Assembly (NCBI GenBank): GCA_040901445.1
Contig: JBBDYQ010000009.1
Location: 1-64,000 of the forward strand
DNA: 64,000 bases
Source of the DNA: Thermoleophilaceae bacterium
Lineage (GTDB): Bacteria > Actinomycetota > Thermoleophilia > Solirubrobacterales > Thermoleophilaceae
Direction of reading: 5' to 3'
Below are positions 43,947 through 54,840 of this stretch, in pieces. The position numbers were made by a program, and so were the translations under genes. Within the stretch, counting starts at the first letter, position 1. Each line of letters opens with the position of its first letter. A model generated the notes under the pieces. It did not search any database. It saw only the letters and a list, made by a program, of their open reading frames with translations, and was not told the origin of the DNA.

Positions 43947-44953
43947 GGGTCGCCGCCGTCGTACCAGCCCGGAGCGCTCCAGAGCTCGAAGTGGAGGTGA
44001 CAGCCGCGCGCGTTGCCGGAGTCGCCCACGCTGCCGATCGAGCGCCCCGTGCTCACCACGTCGCCCGTCTGGAACGGGCTGGGCTGCTCGAGGTGCATGT
44101 AGGCGTAGTCCTCGCCGCTGCCCGCGCCGCGGATGACGATGTAGTGGCCGGCGGCCGCGTGGTAGCCGGCGAACGTGACGGTGCCGCCCTGGGCCGCCAC
44201 GAGGTTCGTGCCGCAGCGCGCGAACACGTCGTGGCCCTGATGGGAGTGGCCGTCGCGCCCGGCGCCGAAGCGCGCGCCCGACTCCCCGTAGTCGTGGCGG
44301 CCGCGCACCGGGAACTTGTGGTGGTGGAAGGAGAAGCGCTCGCCCTCGCTGGCCGCCGCGCGCGCCCGGGACTCGCCGGCCAGGCGCAGGAAGTAGATCG
44401 TCTCGGGCGCCGGCCCGGTGGCCACTACGCCGTCCCAGCTCAGCGCGTGTGCGCCCGCGGTGGCCGCCTGGTGGGAGATCACGTCCACGACCTGGCCATC
44501 GTCGGCCCGGACCACCTCGACCGCCACCGCCCCGGGCTGTGACACCTGCACCTCGAGCGTGGCGCCGCGCTGCGCGCCGAGATAGGCGCGGCGATCCGCG
44601 ACTGGGGCGTCCGCCGGCGGGCCGGCCTCGCCGAACTTGCGCGTCATCATCCGGCGCATGGAGCGGGCATTGCGGCGCGTGAGCCTGCCGTCCACCCGCC
44701 AGTCCTGCTCGCGCTCGAAGCGCCTCAGCTTGCGCTCCGTGCCGCGGCCGAAGACGCCGTCCACGCCGGTCTCGACACCGAGGTGGGTGAGCCATGACTG
44801 CAGCACCCGCACGTCGTGACCGCGCGACCCGCGCTTGAGCGTGCGGTCCCCGAAGCCCGCCTGCGCGGCCGCCGGCACGACCGCGAGCACGCAGCACGCG
44901 ACCGCCGCTACGGCGGCCGTCCTGCGCGAGCGCCCGCGGCGGGCGTGAGGCAT
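43901..44953 (-). CDS. Secreted M23 (LytM-type) endopeptidase with a peptidoglycan-binding domain
   Basis: 350 residues. A signal peptide (~1-33) is followed by a PG_binding_1 domain (~38-100; KRGSRGHDVRVLQSWLTHLG and GVFGRGTERKLRRFE). A beta linker (~125-200) precedes the M23 domain (~225-345). The Zn ligands are visible as HSHQGHDVFA (HxxxD) and GCHLHFELW (HxH), with YAYMHLEQPSPFQTGDVVSTG and GSVGDSGNA as further blocks. It would cut peptide cross-links. AGGGAGG lies 7-8 bases before the ATG. The leader carries a c-di-AMP riboswitch. Confidence 0.93.
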   Translation of the reverse strand: MPHARRGRSRRTAAVAAVACCVLAVVPAAAQAGFGDRTLKRGSRGHDVRVLQSWLTHLGVETGVDGVFGRGTERKLRRFEREQDWRVDGRLTRRNARSMRRMMTRKFGEAGPPADAPVADRRAYLGAQRGATLEVQVSQPGAVAVEVVRADDGQVVDVISHQAATAGAHALSWDGVVATGPAPETIYFLRLAGESRARAAASEGERFSFHHHKFPVRGRHDYGESGARFGAGRDGHSHQGHDVFARCGTNLVAAQGGTVTFAGYHAAAGHYIVIRGAGSGEDYAYMHLEQPSPFQTGDVVSTGRSIGSVGDSGNARGCHLHFELWSAPGWYDGGDPYDPYDKLRAWDRCC

Positions 44954-44965
44954 GGAGGGGACCTC

Positions 44966-45105
44966 CCTTTCAGGCGCCTCCGGGGTTAGCTGACGGGCTC
45001 GCGCGGAAGGGATCGCGCTACGCCTTGCGGCGATTCGCCCCGGACAACATGGGTCCCCCGGCCGCCTCCACCGGGGTCGATGGGGGCGGTTCGGCTGGGT
45101 CGGTG
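44966..45105 (-). promoter_or_regulatory. c-di-AMP riboswitch (ydaO/yuaA class) upstream of the M23 peptidase
   Basis: On the minus strand the leader contains, in order, GGGGGACCCA, GGGGCGAATC, CGCGATCCC and CCCGTCAGCTAACCCCGGAGG (split here as CCCGTCAGCTAACC plus CCGGAGGCG). These are the conserved blocks of the ydaO/yuaA aptamer, ending ~18 bases before the start codon. The class turns off expression when c-di-AMP is high and is frequent before wall hydrolases in actinobacteria. The 5' boundary is approximate. Confidence 0.85.
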
Positions 45106-45167
45106 ACGGCGGCAGTCTGGCAGGTCGGCCGGACGCGCGCCACCCCCGATGCGCCACGATGGACGTA

Positions 45168-45599
45168 ATGCGGATCGCCTTCCCGCTCGTTGCGCTCATC
45201 GCGCTCGCCGGCTGCGGCGCCGACGACGAGGAGCCCGCGGCCACCACGCCGCCGCCCTCCTCCCCGGAGGTGGTGCTCGACATCCGCTTCGACGACGGCG
45301 ACGGCGAGACGGACACGGCATCGCTGCGCTGCGCCGCCGGGGAGCCCGAGGCCGAGGGCTACCTCTCCGGTGCCGACGCGGCCGAGCTATGTGCCTCCGC
45401 GCTCGAGCTGGACTCGCTGCTCACCGAGGAGCCGCCTGCGCGCCGGGTGTGCACCCAGATCTTCGGCGGACCGCAGACGGCTCGGGTGACCGGCACCCTC
45501 GACGGCGAGGACGTGGACCGCCGCTTCTCGCGCGAGAACGGCTGCCGCATCGCGGAGTGGGACCGGCTCCAGCGCGCGGGCCTGCTCCCCGGCCCGTAA
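45168..45599 (+). CDS. Lipoprotein with a subtilisin-inhibitor-like domain
   Basis: 143 residues from ATG 45168 (an in-frame ATG at 45159 adds three). PLVALIALAGC is a lipoprotein signal with an LAGC lipobox, so the mature protein is lipid-anchored at Cys. After a Thr/Pro linker, the domain has three or four Cys, and RVCTQIFGGPQTARVTGTLDG...RRFSRENGCRIAEWD resembles the subtilisin inhibitor-like (SSI) family, in which paired Cys form disulphides. Inhibition of an extracellular protease is plausible but not shown. It is divergent from the riboswitch-controlled peptidase. Confidence 0.7.
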   Translation: MRIAFPLVALIALAGCGADDEEPAATTPPPSSPEVVLDIRFDDGDGETDTASLRCAAGEPEAEGYLSGADAAELCASALELDSLLTEEPPARRVCTQIFGGPQTARVTGTLDGEDVDRRFSRENGCRIAEWDRLQRAGLLPGP

Positions 45600-45674
45600 C
45601 CTGGCGCCGATGACCAACGACCGAGGGCCCGGCCCGCTTGCCGCCTTCGGGATCCACAGGGAGAATGCGGCCGA

Positions 45675-46601
45675 GTGCGCGGATTCGTGGCCCCAACCGA
45701 CCAAGGCTGGTACCAGTATCTGCGGGCGCGGCCTGAGTTGGAGGAGGTCAACTTCTGGCGGCCCGGCGCCGGTGGATTCTCGGCCCTGCGCCCAGGTGAG
45801 CCGTTCTTCTTCAAGCTGAAGGCGCCCCACAACGCGATCGGAGGCTTCGGCCAGTTCGCGCGGTTTGCGCGCCTCCCGCTCTGGATGGCGTGGGAGGTCT
45901 TCGGCGAGTCGAACGGCGTCAGCAGCATTGAGGGGCTGCGCAGCCGCCTCAATGTTCTCTCGTCTCGATCTGGGCCGTTCCAGCTCGACCATCAGATCGG
46001 ATGCATCGCGGTTGCGTTTCCCACCTTCTTCCCGCCGGACGACTGGGTACCGGTCCCGGCGGACTGGAAGCACAACATCGTCAGTGGCAGGACCTACGAC
46101 CTGGCTGCCGGCCCGGGGCGCGCGCTCTGGAATGCGTGCGTTGAAAGGGCGGTCGCCACGAGCGATCCAGACGAATGGACCTCGGAGCTGGCCGACACAC
46201 TCCGCCATGGGCAGCCACAGCTCGTCAAGCCTCGGCTTGGCCAGGGCAGTTTCCGTCTCGCCGTCATGGACGCCTACGGTCGCGCCTGCGCCGTGACCAC
46301 CGAGCATTCCCTGCCGGTGCTCGAGGCTGCGCACATCCGTCCCTTCAGCCAAGGTGGCCGGCATGAGGTCAAGAACGGCATCCCGTTGAGGCGCGATCTT
46401 CATCGCCTCTTCGATCTCGGCTATGTGACCGTACGGCCCGACCGCAGCTTCGCCGTGAGCCGCCAGCTGCGAGACGACTACGCCAACGGGCGCGTCTACT
46501 ACGAGCTCGATGGTCGGCGGATCGCAGTGCCCGCGAGGCCGGAGGAGCGGCCGGCACCCGAGTTCCTCGAATGGCACGGCGATGTCCTCTTCCGTGGCTG
46601 A
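45675..46601 (+). CDS. HNH endonuclease with an N-terminal recognition-type domain
   Basis: 308 residues from a GTG start. The N-terminal half (~1-150; FVAPTDQGWYQYL, NFWRPGAGGFSALRPGEPFFFKLKAPHNAIGGFG) resembles a PUA/EVE-like base-recognition module. The C-terminal half contains an HNH nuclease: LEAAHIRPFSQGGRHEVKNGIPLRRDLHRLFDLGYVTV, with AAHI for the first His, N in KNGIPL and DLHRLFD for the last His. This architecture matches stand-alone McrA-like restriction nucleases that act on modified DNA; no methyltransferase is adjacent. A defence role is inferred. Confidence 0.8.
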   Translation: MRGFVAPTDQGWYQYLRARPELEEVNFWRPGAGGFSALRPGEPFFFKLKAPHNAIGGFGQFARFARLPLWMAWEVFGESNGVSSIEGLRSRLNVLSSRSGPFQLDHQIGCIAVAFPTFFPPDDWVPVPADWKHNIVSGRTYDLAAGPGRALWNACVERAVATSDPDEWTSELADTLRHGQPQLVKPRLGQGSFRLAVMDAYGRACAVTTEHSLPVLEAAHIRPFSQGGRHEVKNGIPLRRDLHRLFDLGYVTVRPDRSFAVSRQLRDDYANGRVYYELDGRRIAVPARPEERPAPEFLEWHGDVLFRG

Positions 46602-46698
46602 TGCCCGGGACATCCGGCGGGCGAGGACAGGACCGCCCGGCAGTCGTCCATCGCCGCCGCCGGAGACAGGAGATCGAGATGACGTCGGTCCCCATGAG

Positions 46699-46890
46699 AT
46701 GAATCTGGACGAGGGCGAGCGGCTCGAGCCGGGTTGCAGCGTCGGCGTTGCCTTCACCGTCCCGTTCGACGAGGCGCAGCACGAGGCAATCGCTCGTGTT
46801 GCCCGCGAACACGGGGAGTCGCCGATAGAGGCCGTGCAGCGCCTCGTGGGCGAGGCGCTCGAACGTCGCAAGAGCGCCGGATCGCCTTGA
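46699..46890 (+). CDS. Small ribbon-helix-helix/antitoxin-like protein
   Basis: 63 residues. AFTVPFDEAQHEAIARVAREHGESPIEAVQRLVGEALERRK has the strand-helix-helix outline of small DNA-binding antitoxins, but it is too short to assign. The best ribosome-binding site (CAGGAG) serves an ATG at 46679 that encodes only seven codons, MTSVPMR. Its TGA overlaps the ATG at 46699, so initiation could be coupled to this mini-ORF. It lies 97 bp after the HNH gene. No toxin gene is visible next to it. Confidence 0.45.
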   Translation: MNLDEGERLEPGCSVGVAFTVPFDEAQHEAIARVAREHGESPIEAVQRLVGEALERRKSAGSP

Positions 46891-46908
46891 CGATTCAGAG
46901 AGTTGACC

Positions 46909-46940
46909 GTTACGCCGATCGGCGTAACGCCAACTGGCGT
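46909..46940. promoter_or_regulatory. Two overlapping palindromes, tandem operator candidate
   Basis: GTTACGCCGATCGGCGTAAC (46909-46928) is a perfect 20-bp palindrome. ACGCCA-ac-TGGCGT (46927-46940) overlaps it and repeats the ACGCC half-site. TTGACC (46903-46908) just upstream could be a -35 box. It looks like a high-affinity repressor site, but the gene now downstream is only a fragment. Confidence 0.5.
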
Positions 46941-46954
46941 GAAAGTGCGGACGT

Positions 46955-47098
46955 GTGCGCCATGGCCTCCCGGCCGCATCGACCGTGCAGAAGGCGCTCG
47001 AGGCCCTCGAGCGGGACGAGCTCGTCATGCGTGACGGTCCCTCAGCTCGTCTGGCCGAGCCGTTCCTGCCGCAGTGGATCCGCCGCATGCGGGGCTGA
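46955..47098 (+). pseudogene. C-terminal remnant of an archaeal-type AAA ATPase winged-helix domain
   Basis: 47 codons reading RHGLPAASTVQKALEALERDELVMRD...LAEPFLPQWIRR to a TGA. This is the standard end of AAA ATPases of the archaeal-ATPase group, whose C-terminal winged helix has STVQxALxxLExxxLV followed by DPFLxxWIRR. The rest of the protein is absent: an in-frame stop lies just upstream at the palindromic region. It marks a deletion or partial acquisition. Confidence 0.6.
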
Positions 47099-47138
47099 GT
47101 TGCGAGGGGCCGGCCGCCCTGAGCCAACTGTCACAAAG

Positions 47139-47166
47139 TTGTTACAAAGTCCGCCGCTGGTATAAG
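47139..47166 (+). promoter_or_regulatory. Promoter of the ATP synthase operon
   Basis: TTGTTA (47139-47144) and TATAAG (47161-47166) with a 16-bp spacer and an extended TG before the -10. The flanking direct repeat GTCACAAAGTT/GTTACAAAGT (from 47130) is unusually AT-rich for this genome. The leader of ~150 bases to the first start codon contains GC-rich inverted repeats but no recognised riboswitch. Confidence 0.55.
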
Positions 47167-47319
47167 GTTCGCGGCCCCGAGAGGAGCGCCGGGCAACGCC
47201 GCCGCCCCGCTCCAGCAACCGGGAGCCCTCACCATGCCGAACGATCACGAGCAGCATGACCGACCCCTCCCCGCGAGTCGCAATTGTCCACACACGCTCT
47301 GAGGACCGCTGACCAGCCC

Positions 47320-47700
47320 ATGGGCCTCCGCGCCGCCCGCCACATCGACGTGCTCGTGCTCGTGCTGGCGCTCGCGCTGTTCCTCGCCACCGGCATCACC
47401 ATGGTGGGCTGGGCCATCGGCGCCGGCGCCTGGGCGGCCCAGCGCATCGTGCAGGCGCTCATCATCCGCCGCGCCGAGGCCGCGCCCGACCCCCGCACCA
47501 CGGTCGGCCTGATGGCGGGCGGCATGATCGTGCGCGGCTGGCTGGCGGCCGGGATCATCTTCGGCGTCGGGCTGGCCACCACGGACGAGGCGGGCCTCTC
47601 CGGCGCGCTGCTGTTCATCGCCACCTTCACGCTCTGGTTCACCAGCTCGATGATCGTCCGCTCCTTCGACGACGTCCCCCCGCGGGAGGCCGGGCGATGA
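47320..47700 (+). CDS. AtpI-like small membrane protein heading the atp operon
   Basis: 126 residues with four hydrophobic segments (DVLVLVLALALFLATGITMVGWAIG, TVGLMAGGMIVRGWLAAGIIFGVGL and LSGALLFIATFTLWFTSSMIV). Position and topology fit the AtpI/Uncl-type accessory subunit that helps assemble the c-ring, although sequence similarity is weak. ATG 47320 is chosen; a TTG at 47284 is in frame. The stop overlaps atpB by ATGA. Confidence 0.6.
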   Translation: MGLRAARHIDVLVLVLALALFLATGITMVGWAIGAGAWAAQRIVQALIIRRAEAAPDPRTTVGLMAGGMIVRGWLAAGIIFGVGLATTDEAGLSGALLFIATFTLWFTSSMIVRSFDDVPPREAGR

Positions 47701-48662
47701 GCGCCGCCGAGGCCACCGCCGGCCAGGGGCCCGCGCCGCAGGCCGGCGGCGAGAAGAAGGGCCTCGGGCCCGGCGCCTGGACCGGCATCGTCGTCCTCGT
47801 GATGTTCGGGCTCGCGCTCGCCCTGCTGGGCATCTTCGGCAGCGCGGGCGAGAACGAGAGCTTCCAGCCGCAGGAGGAGTTCCGCCTGGAGCCGTGGATC
47901 TCACTCGAGATCGCGGGCATCGACATGAGCATCAACAAGGCGGTGCTCTACCTCTTCATCGCCTGTGTCCTCACCATCGGCGGGCTGATGTGGATCGCCA
48001 ACCGGATGCAGGCCAAGCCCAACCGCGTCCAGACCGCCGTCGAGGCCCTCTACGACCTCACGCGCAACAACATCGCGCACGGGAACATGGAGGCGAAGAC
48101 GGCGTCCAAGTGGTTCGCCTTCGTCGCCACCCTCTTCTTCTTCATCTGGACGTCGAACCTCATCGGCTACATCCCGCTGCCCACGAACACGGGGCACCCG
48201 GTCGAGATCTTCGGCGTCGAGGTGCCCGCGCTCGCGCTGTACGCCGCCACCGCCAACATCTCGGTGCCGCTCGTGCTCACGCTCATCGTCTGGTTCACCT
48301 ACCACGTGGAGGGCATCCGGGCGAGGGGGTTCGTGCCGTACCTCAAGAGCTGGGTCCCGGCGGGCGTCAGCGGCCCGGCGGCCGGCCCGATCTTCGTGAT
48401 CGAGGTCATCTCCCACTTCGTCCGGCTCATCTCGCTGTCGGTGCGACTGTTCGCGAACCTGCTCGCCGGCCACCTGCTCATCCTGTTCATGGGCGGCGGC
48501 CTGGTGGTGCTGCTCGGGCTCGCGGCGCTCGGGGTCTTCACGTTCCCCGTGGCCGTCGTCTTCTTCCTGTTCGAGGTGGTCCTGATCGCCACCCTGCAGG
48601 CATTCATCTTCGCCACCCTGGCGTCCATCTACATCGGCGGAGCCACCGCCGAGCATCACTAA
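47697..48662 (+). CDS. atpB: F0F1 ATP synthase subunit a
   Basis: 321 residues, polytopic. An unusually long hydrophilic/hydrophobic N-terminal part (~1-75) precedes the family core. FVATLFFFIWTSNLIGYIP is the conserved core helix and LSVRLFANLLAGHLLI (~255) carries the essential Arg facing the c-ring. LQAFIFATLASIYIGGA is the closing helix. It forms the proton half-channels. ATGA overlap with the upstream gene; atpE begins 12 bp downstream after AAGGAGG. Confidence 0.95.
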   Translation: MSAAEATAGQGPAPQAGGEKKGLGPGAWTGIVVLVMFGLALALLGIFGSAGENESFQPQEEFRLEPWISLEIAGIDMSINKAVLYLFIACVLTIGGLMWIANRMQAKPNRVQTAVEALYDLTRNNIAHGNMEAKTASKWFAFVATLFFFIWTSNLIGYIPLPTNTGHPVEIFGVEVPALALYAATANISVPLVLTLIVWFTYHVEGIRARGFVPYLKSWVPAGVSGPAAGPIFVIEVISHFVRLISLSVRLFANLLAGHLLILFMGGGLVVLLGLAALGVFTFPVAVVFFLFEVVLIATLQAFIFATLASIYIGGATAEHH

Positions 48663-48956
<294 letters not shown>

Positions 48957-48965
48957 GTCGAACGG

Positions 48966-49577
48966 ATGCTGGCCGAGCTTCACAACACCGCGCTCTTCCT
49001 CATCGCCCAGGCCCATGGCGAGGGCGAGGAGGGCGGCGCCGCGGAGGAGGAGGGCGGGAACTTCCTCGTCACGCCCGACGTCGGGCTGATGATCTGGACC
49101 GTCCTCGCCTTCCTCACCACCCTGTTCATCCTCAAGAAGCTCGCCTTCCCGCGGATCCAGGAGGCGCTCGACAAGCGCGCCAACGCGATCTCCGAGTCCA
49201 TCGACGCGGCCGACCGCACGCGCAGGGAGGCCGACGAGCTGCTGGCCGAGTACCGCGAGCGGCTCAAGGAGGCGCGCGAGCAGGCGGAGGACATCGTCAG
49301 CCGTGCGCGCAAGGCGGGCGACCGCTTCGAGGAGGAGTCCAAGTCGGGAGCCCGCGCCGAGCGCGAGGAGCTCATGGAGCGCACCCGCCGCGAGATCGAG
49401 CAGGAGACGCAGCGCGCCCTGGTCGAGATCCGCAAGGAGGTGGCCACCCTCACGCTGCTGGCCACCGAGAAGGTCACGCGCAAGTCGCTGGACTCCGACG
49501 ACCACAAGCGCCTGATCGAGGAGGCCCTGGGCGAGGTCGACTTCTCGGCGCTCGCGGGGGAGAAGAACGGCGGCTGA
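48966..49577 (+). CDS. atpF: F0F1 ATP synthase subunit b
   Basis: 203 residues. A short periplasmic N-terminus with an acidic Glu/Gly run is followed by one membrane helix ([24 protein letters not shown]). A long coiled coil (~65-190) rich in Glu/Arg/Ala follows, including [28 protein letters not shown]. This is the stator stalk. The coiled coil ends near [18 protein letters not shown]. The stop overlaps the atpH start by one base (TGATG). Confidence 0.95.
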   Translation: MLAELHNTALFLIAQAHGEGEEGGAAEEEGGNFLVTPDVGLMIWTVLAFLTTLFILKKLAFPRIQEALDKRANAISESIDAADRTRREADELLAEYRERLKEAREQAEDIVSRARKAGDRFEEESKSGARAEREELMERTRREIEQETQRALVEIRKEVATLTLLATEKVTRKSLDSDDHKRLIEEALGEVDFSALAGEKNGG

Positions 49578-50110
49578 TGGAAGAGATCGCCCAGGTCTAC
49601 GCGAAGTCCCTGTTCGAGGTGGCGTCCGAGCACGACGTCCTCGACCGGGTGCGCGACGAGCTCGGCCAGTGGGCCGACGAGCTCTCGGGCAACCGCGACC
49701 TGCAGGTGTTCTTCTTCTCGCCCTACTTCTCCTCGCAGGAGAAGAAGGAGGGCATCGCCAGGCTGGTCGAGGGCGCGGACGAGCGCTTCGTGCGCTTCCT
49801 CGAGCTGCTCGCCGAGCGCCACCGCATGCCCGTGGTGTTCCGCATGCGGCGGGCGTTCGACGCCCGCTGGCGCGAGGAGCGCAAGCTGTTGCCGGTGTCG
49901 GTCACGAGCGCGGTCGAGCTCGACCCGTCGCTGGTGGAGGACATCGGCAGGAAGATCGAGGAGCAGACCGGTCGCAAGGTCGAGCTCCAGAGCACGGTGG
50001 ACCCCGACGTGCTCGGGGGCATCGTGCTCCAGGTTGGCGACCGCGTGCTGGACGCCAGCGTCAGGAACAGACTCGACAGACTTCGCAAGCAGGTCGCGCG
50101 AGCGGCGTAA
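49577..50110 (+). CDS. atpH: F0F1 ATP synthase subunit delta
   Basis: 177 residues, the usual OSCP/delta length. [27 protein letters not shown] opens the N-terminal helical domain; [28 protein letters not shown] is the central helix. [39 protein letters not shown] is the conserved C-terminus linking the b stalk to the F1 head. It overlaps atpF by one base; AAGGAG for atpA begins in its stop region. Confidence 0.95.
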   Translation: MEEIAQVYAKSLFEVASEHDVLDRVRDELGQWADELSGNRDLQVFFFSPYFSSQEKKEGIARLVEGADERFVRFLELLAERHRMPVVFRMRRAFDARWREERKLLPVSVTSAVELDPSLVEDIGRKIEEQTGRKVELQSTVDPDVLGGIVLQVGDRVLDASVRNRLDRLRKQVARAA

Positions 50111-50124
50111 GGAGCTTCAACCAC

Positions 50125-51812
<1,688 letters not shown>

Positions 51813-51813
<1 letters not shown>

Positions 51814-51977
51814 GATGGTCAACCCCCGACCCCCGCACCCACGGATGACCCACCATCCCTTCGCTGCTCGGCGTCCTCGGGTTCGTCCATGCATACATGC
51901 ATGGACTTCACCCTGCGTCCTTGATCAGCTCGGTCTGGTGTGCCCCCGCGGGCACGCGGGCCAGGAGTTGACCATCT
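51813..51977 (+). repeat. Inverted-repeat-bounded spacer between atpA and atpG
   Basis: AGATGGTCAAC (51813-51823), beginning on the last base of the atpA stop, is perfectly complementary to GTTGACCATCT (51967-51977), which lies between the atpG ribosome-binding site (AGGAG 51963-51967) and its GTG start. Inside are TCCATGCAT-ac-ATGCATGGA (51886-51905) and GTGCCC-ccgc-GGGCAC (51940-51955). The outer stem would mask atpG initiation unless ribosomes ending atpA open it. An inserted miniature element with terminal inverted repeats is the alternative. Confidence 0.65.
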
Positions 51978-51978
51978 A

Positions 51979-52896
51979 GTGGCCTCGCAGAAGGACATCA
52001 AGGGCCGGATCGCGTCGGTCAAGAACATCCAGAAGATCACCCGCGCCATGGAGATGGTCGCCGCGGCGCGGCTGCGGCGGGCGGAGCAGCGCATCGAGGC
52101 GCTGCGCCCCTACGCCACGGCGATCCGGCGGATGACCGGCCAGGTGGTGGAGGCCGCCGAGTCCATGCCCAACTTTCCGATCCTCGAGGAGCGCGAGGAC
52201 GTCAAGAGCGTGGGCGTGCTGCTGGTCACCGCCGACCGCGGACTCGCCGGCGCCTTCAACTCGCAGATCGTGCGCGCGGGCAACCGCCGCCGCATCGAGC
52301 TCGAGGACGAGGGCAAGAGCCCGCTCTGGTATGCCTCGGGGCGCCGCGGCGTGTCCTCGGTCCAGTTCCGCGGCCTCGAGCTGGCCGGCGGCTACACGGG
52401 CTTCACCGAGCGCCCTGCCTACGCGGACGCGCGCAACATCGCGGACGACCTCACCTCGGCCTACATCGACGGCAAGGTGGACCGCGTGGAGATCTTCTAC
52501 AACGGCTACGTCTCGGCGCTCAACCAGGAGGTGCGTCACGAGACGCTGCTGCCCATCCAGCAGATCGAGGCGCTCGCCGGGGAGGACGGGCACGAGGAGG
52601 GCTCGCCCGAGAAGGAGGGCGCCGAGCAGCACGGGCGCGCGCTGTGGATCTACGAGCCCGAGCCGGAGGAGATCCTCCAGCGCCTCGTGCCCGACTACGT
52701 CGAGATCTCGATCTACCGGGCACTGCTCGAGTCCACCGCGTCCGAGCTCGGCGCTCGCATGACCGCCATGCGCAGCGCGTCCGACAACGCCGGCGAGATC
52801 ATCGAGGACCTCACGCTCGAGGCCAACCGCCAGCGCCAGGCCGAGATCACCCAGGAAATCATGGAAGTCGTCGCCGGGGCCGAGGGGCTCCGCTAA
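51979..52896 (+). CDS. atpG: F0F1 ATP synthase subunit gamma
   Basis: 305 residues from GTG. ASQKDIKGRIASVKNIQKITRAMEMVAAARLRRAEQRI is the N-terminal rotor helix, LLVTADRGLAGAFNSQI the central conserved loop, and ALLESTASELGARMTAMRSASDNAGEIIEDLTLEANRQRQAEITQEIMEVVAGA the C-terminal helix of the central shaft. Length is slightly above 290 because of an acidic insert (~212-226, EDGHEEGSPEKEG). Initiation is probably linked to atpA translation through the upstream stem. Confidence 0.96.
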   Translation: MASQKDIKGRIASVKNIQKITRAMEMVAAARLRRAEQRIEALRPYATAIRRMTGQVVEAAESMPNFPILEEREDVKSVGVLLVTADRGLAGAFNSQIVRAGNRRRIELEDEGKSPLWYASGRRGVSSVQFRGLELAGGYTGFTERPAYADARNIADDLTSAYIDGKVDRVEIFYNGYVSALNQEVRHETLLPIQQIEALAGEDGHEEGSPEKEGAEQHGRALWIYEPEPEEILQRLVPDYVEISIYRALLESTASELGARMTAMRSASDNAGEIIEDLTLEANRQRQAEITQEIMEVVAGAEGLR

Positions 52897-54333
<1,437 letters not shown>

Positions 54334-54341
54334 GGCCCGCG

Positions 54342-54755
54342 GTGGCGCGCTCCAGCTTCCCCGTCGAGGTCCTCACGCCGGAGGGCGAGGTCTGGAACGG
54401 CGAGGTCGAGATGCTCTCGACCCGCACCACCACCGGCTCGATCGGCGTGCGGGCCAACCACGCGCCGCTCATGGCCATCCTCGAGCCAACCGAGCTGCGG
54501 CTGTACCAGTCCGAGACGGAGGTCGTGCGCTACGCCCAGGGCGAGGGCTACCTCCAGGTGGTCAACAACTCGGCGCTCGTCCTGGTGGAGGACGCCATCG
54601 AGCCTGGCTCTTTGAACCGCTCTGATCTCGAGACCCGCCTGAGCGAGGCGCGCTCGGCGCTGGAGCGCTCCGAGGAGGGCTCGGAGGAGCGGGCGCGCTA
54701 CGAGCGCGATGTGCGGCGCTACGAGCGCTTCCTGGAGGTCGCGGGCAGCTCGTAG
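54342..54755 (+). CDS. atpC: F0F1 ATP synthase subunit epsilon
   Basis: 137 residues from GTG 54342. SFPVEVLTPEGEVWNGEVEMLSTRTTTGSIGVRANHAPLMAIL is the beta-sandwich domain with the GxxGVxxxHAP motif. The C-terminal two-helix hairpin (~90-135, LSEARSALERSEEGSEERARYERDVRRYERFLEV) could inhibit ATP hydrolysis. It is the last gene of the operon, followed directly by GC-rich hairpins that may terminate it. Confidence 0.94.
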   Translation: MARSSFPVEVLTPEGEVWNGEVEMLSTRTTTGSIGVRANHAPLMAILEPTELRLYQSETEVVRYAQGEGYLQVVNNSALVLVEDAIEPGSLNRSDLETRLSEARSALERSEEGSEERARYERDVRRYERFLEVAGSS

Positions 54756-54757
54756 CC

Positions 54758-54807
54758 CCCAGGGGGGCGAACGTCCCGCGCGCCCAGGGGGGCGAACGTC
54801 CCGCGCG
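54758..54807 (+). repeat. Two exact tandem copies of a 25-bp unit
   Basis: CCCAGGGGGGCGAACGTCCC plus GCGCG occurs at 54758-54782 and again at 54783-54807 without change. Each unit contains a CCC/GGG hairpin and the CGAACGTCCCG core that starts the flanking hairpin repeat. It sits 3 bp after the atpC stop and could terminate the atp transcript. Confidence 0.8.
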
Positions 54808-54840
54808 CCCCCCTTATACGGGGTGATGCGGGACGTTGAG
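54793..54840 (+). repeat. 48-bp hairpin repeat, left copy (overlaps the DUF559 start)
   Basis: Begins CGAACGTCCCG and ends TGCGGGACGTTGAG. The outer arms AACGTCCCGC/GCGGGACGTT and the inner CCCC/GGGG pair to give a stem-loop. 38 of 48 positions match the right copy at 55698 with no gaps. The ATG of the enclosed gene (54826) and its GGGG ribosome-binding candidate lie in the 3' part of the hairpin. Confidence 0.75.

Noticed and set aside
40724-44542. A single uninterrupted plus-strand frame of about 1270 codons over the SDR and MMPL genes
   Set aside because: It is a shadow frame created by high GC; it is low complexity (Arg/Ala/Gly/Pro-rich), while the SDR and MMPL genes in other frames have clear family motifs.
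47167-47319. GC-rich atp leader with CGGGCAAC and CAGCAACC, similar to pieces of SAM-type riboswitches
   Set aside because: The order and spacing do not reproduce a known aptamer and the gene function does not fit. A 22-codon ATG frame at 47234 was also dropped for lack of a ribosome-binding site or homology.
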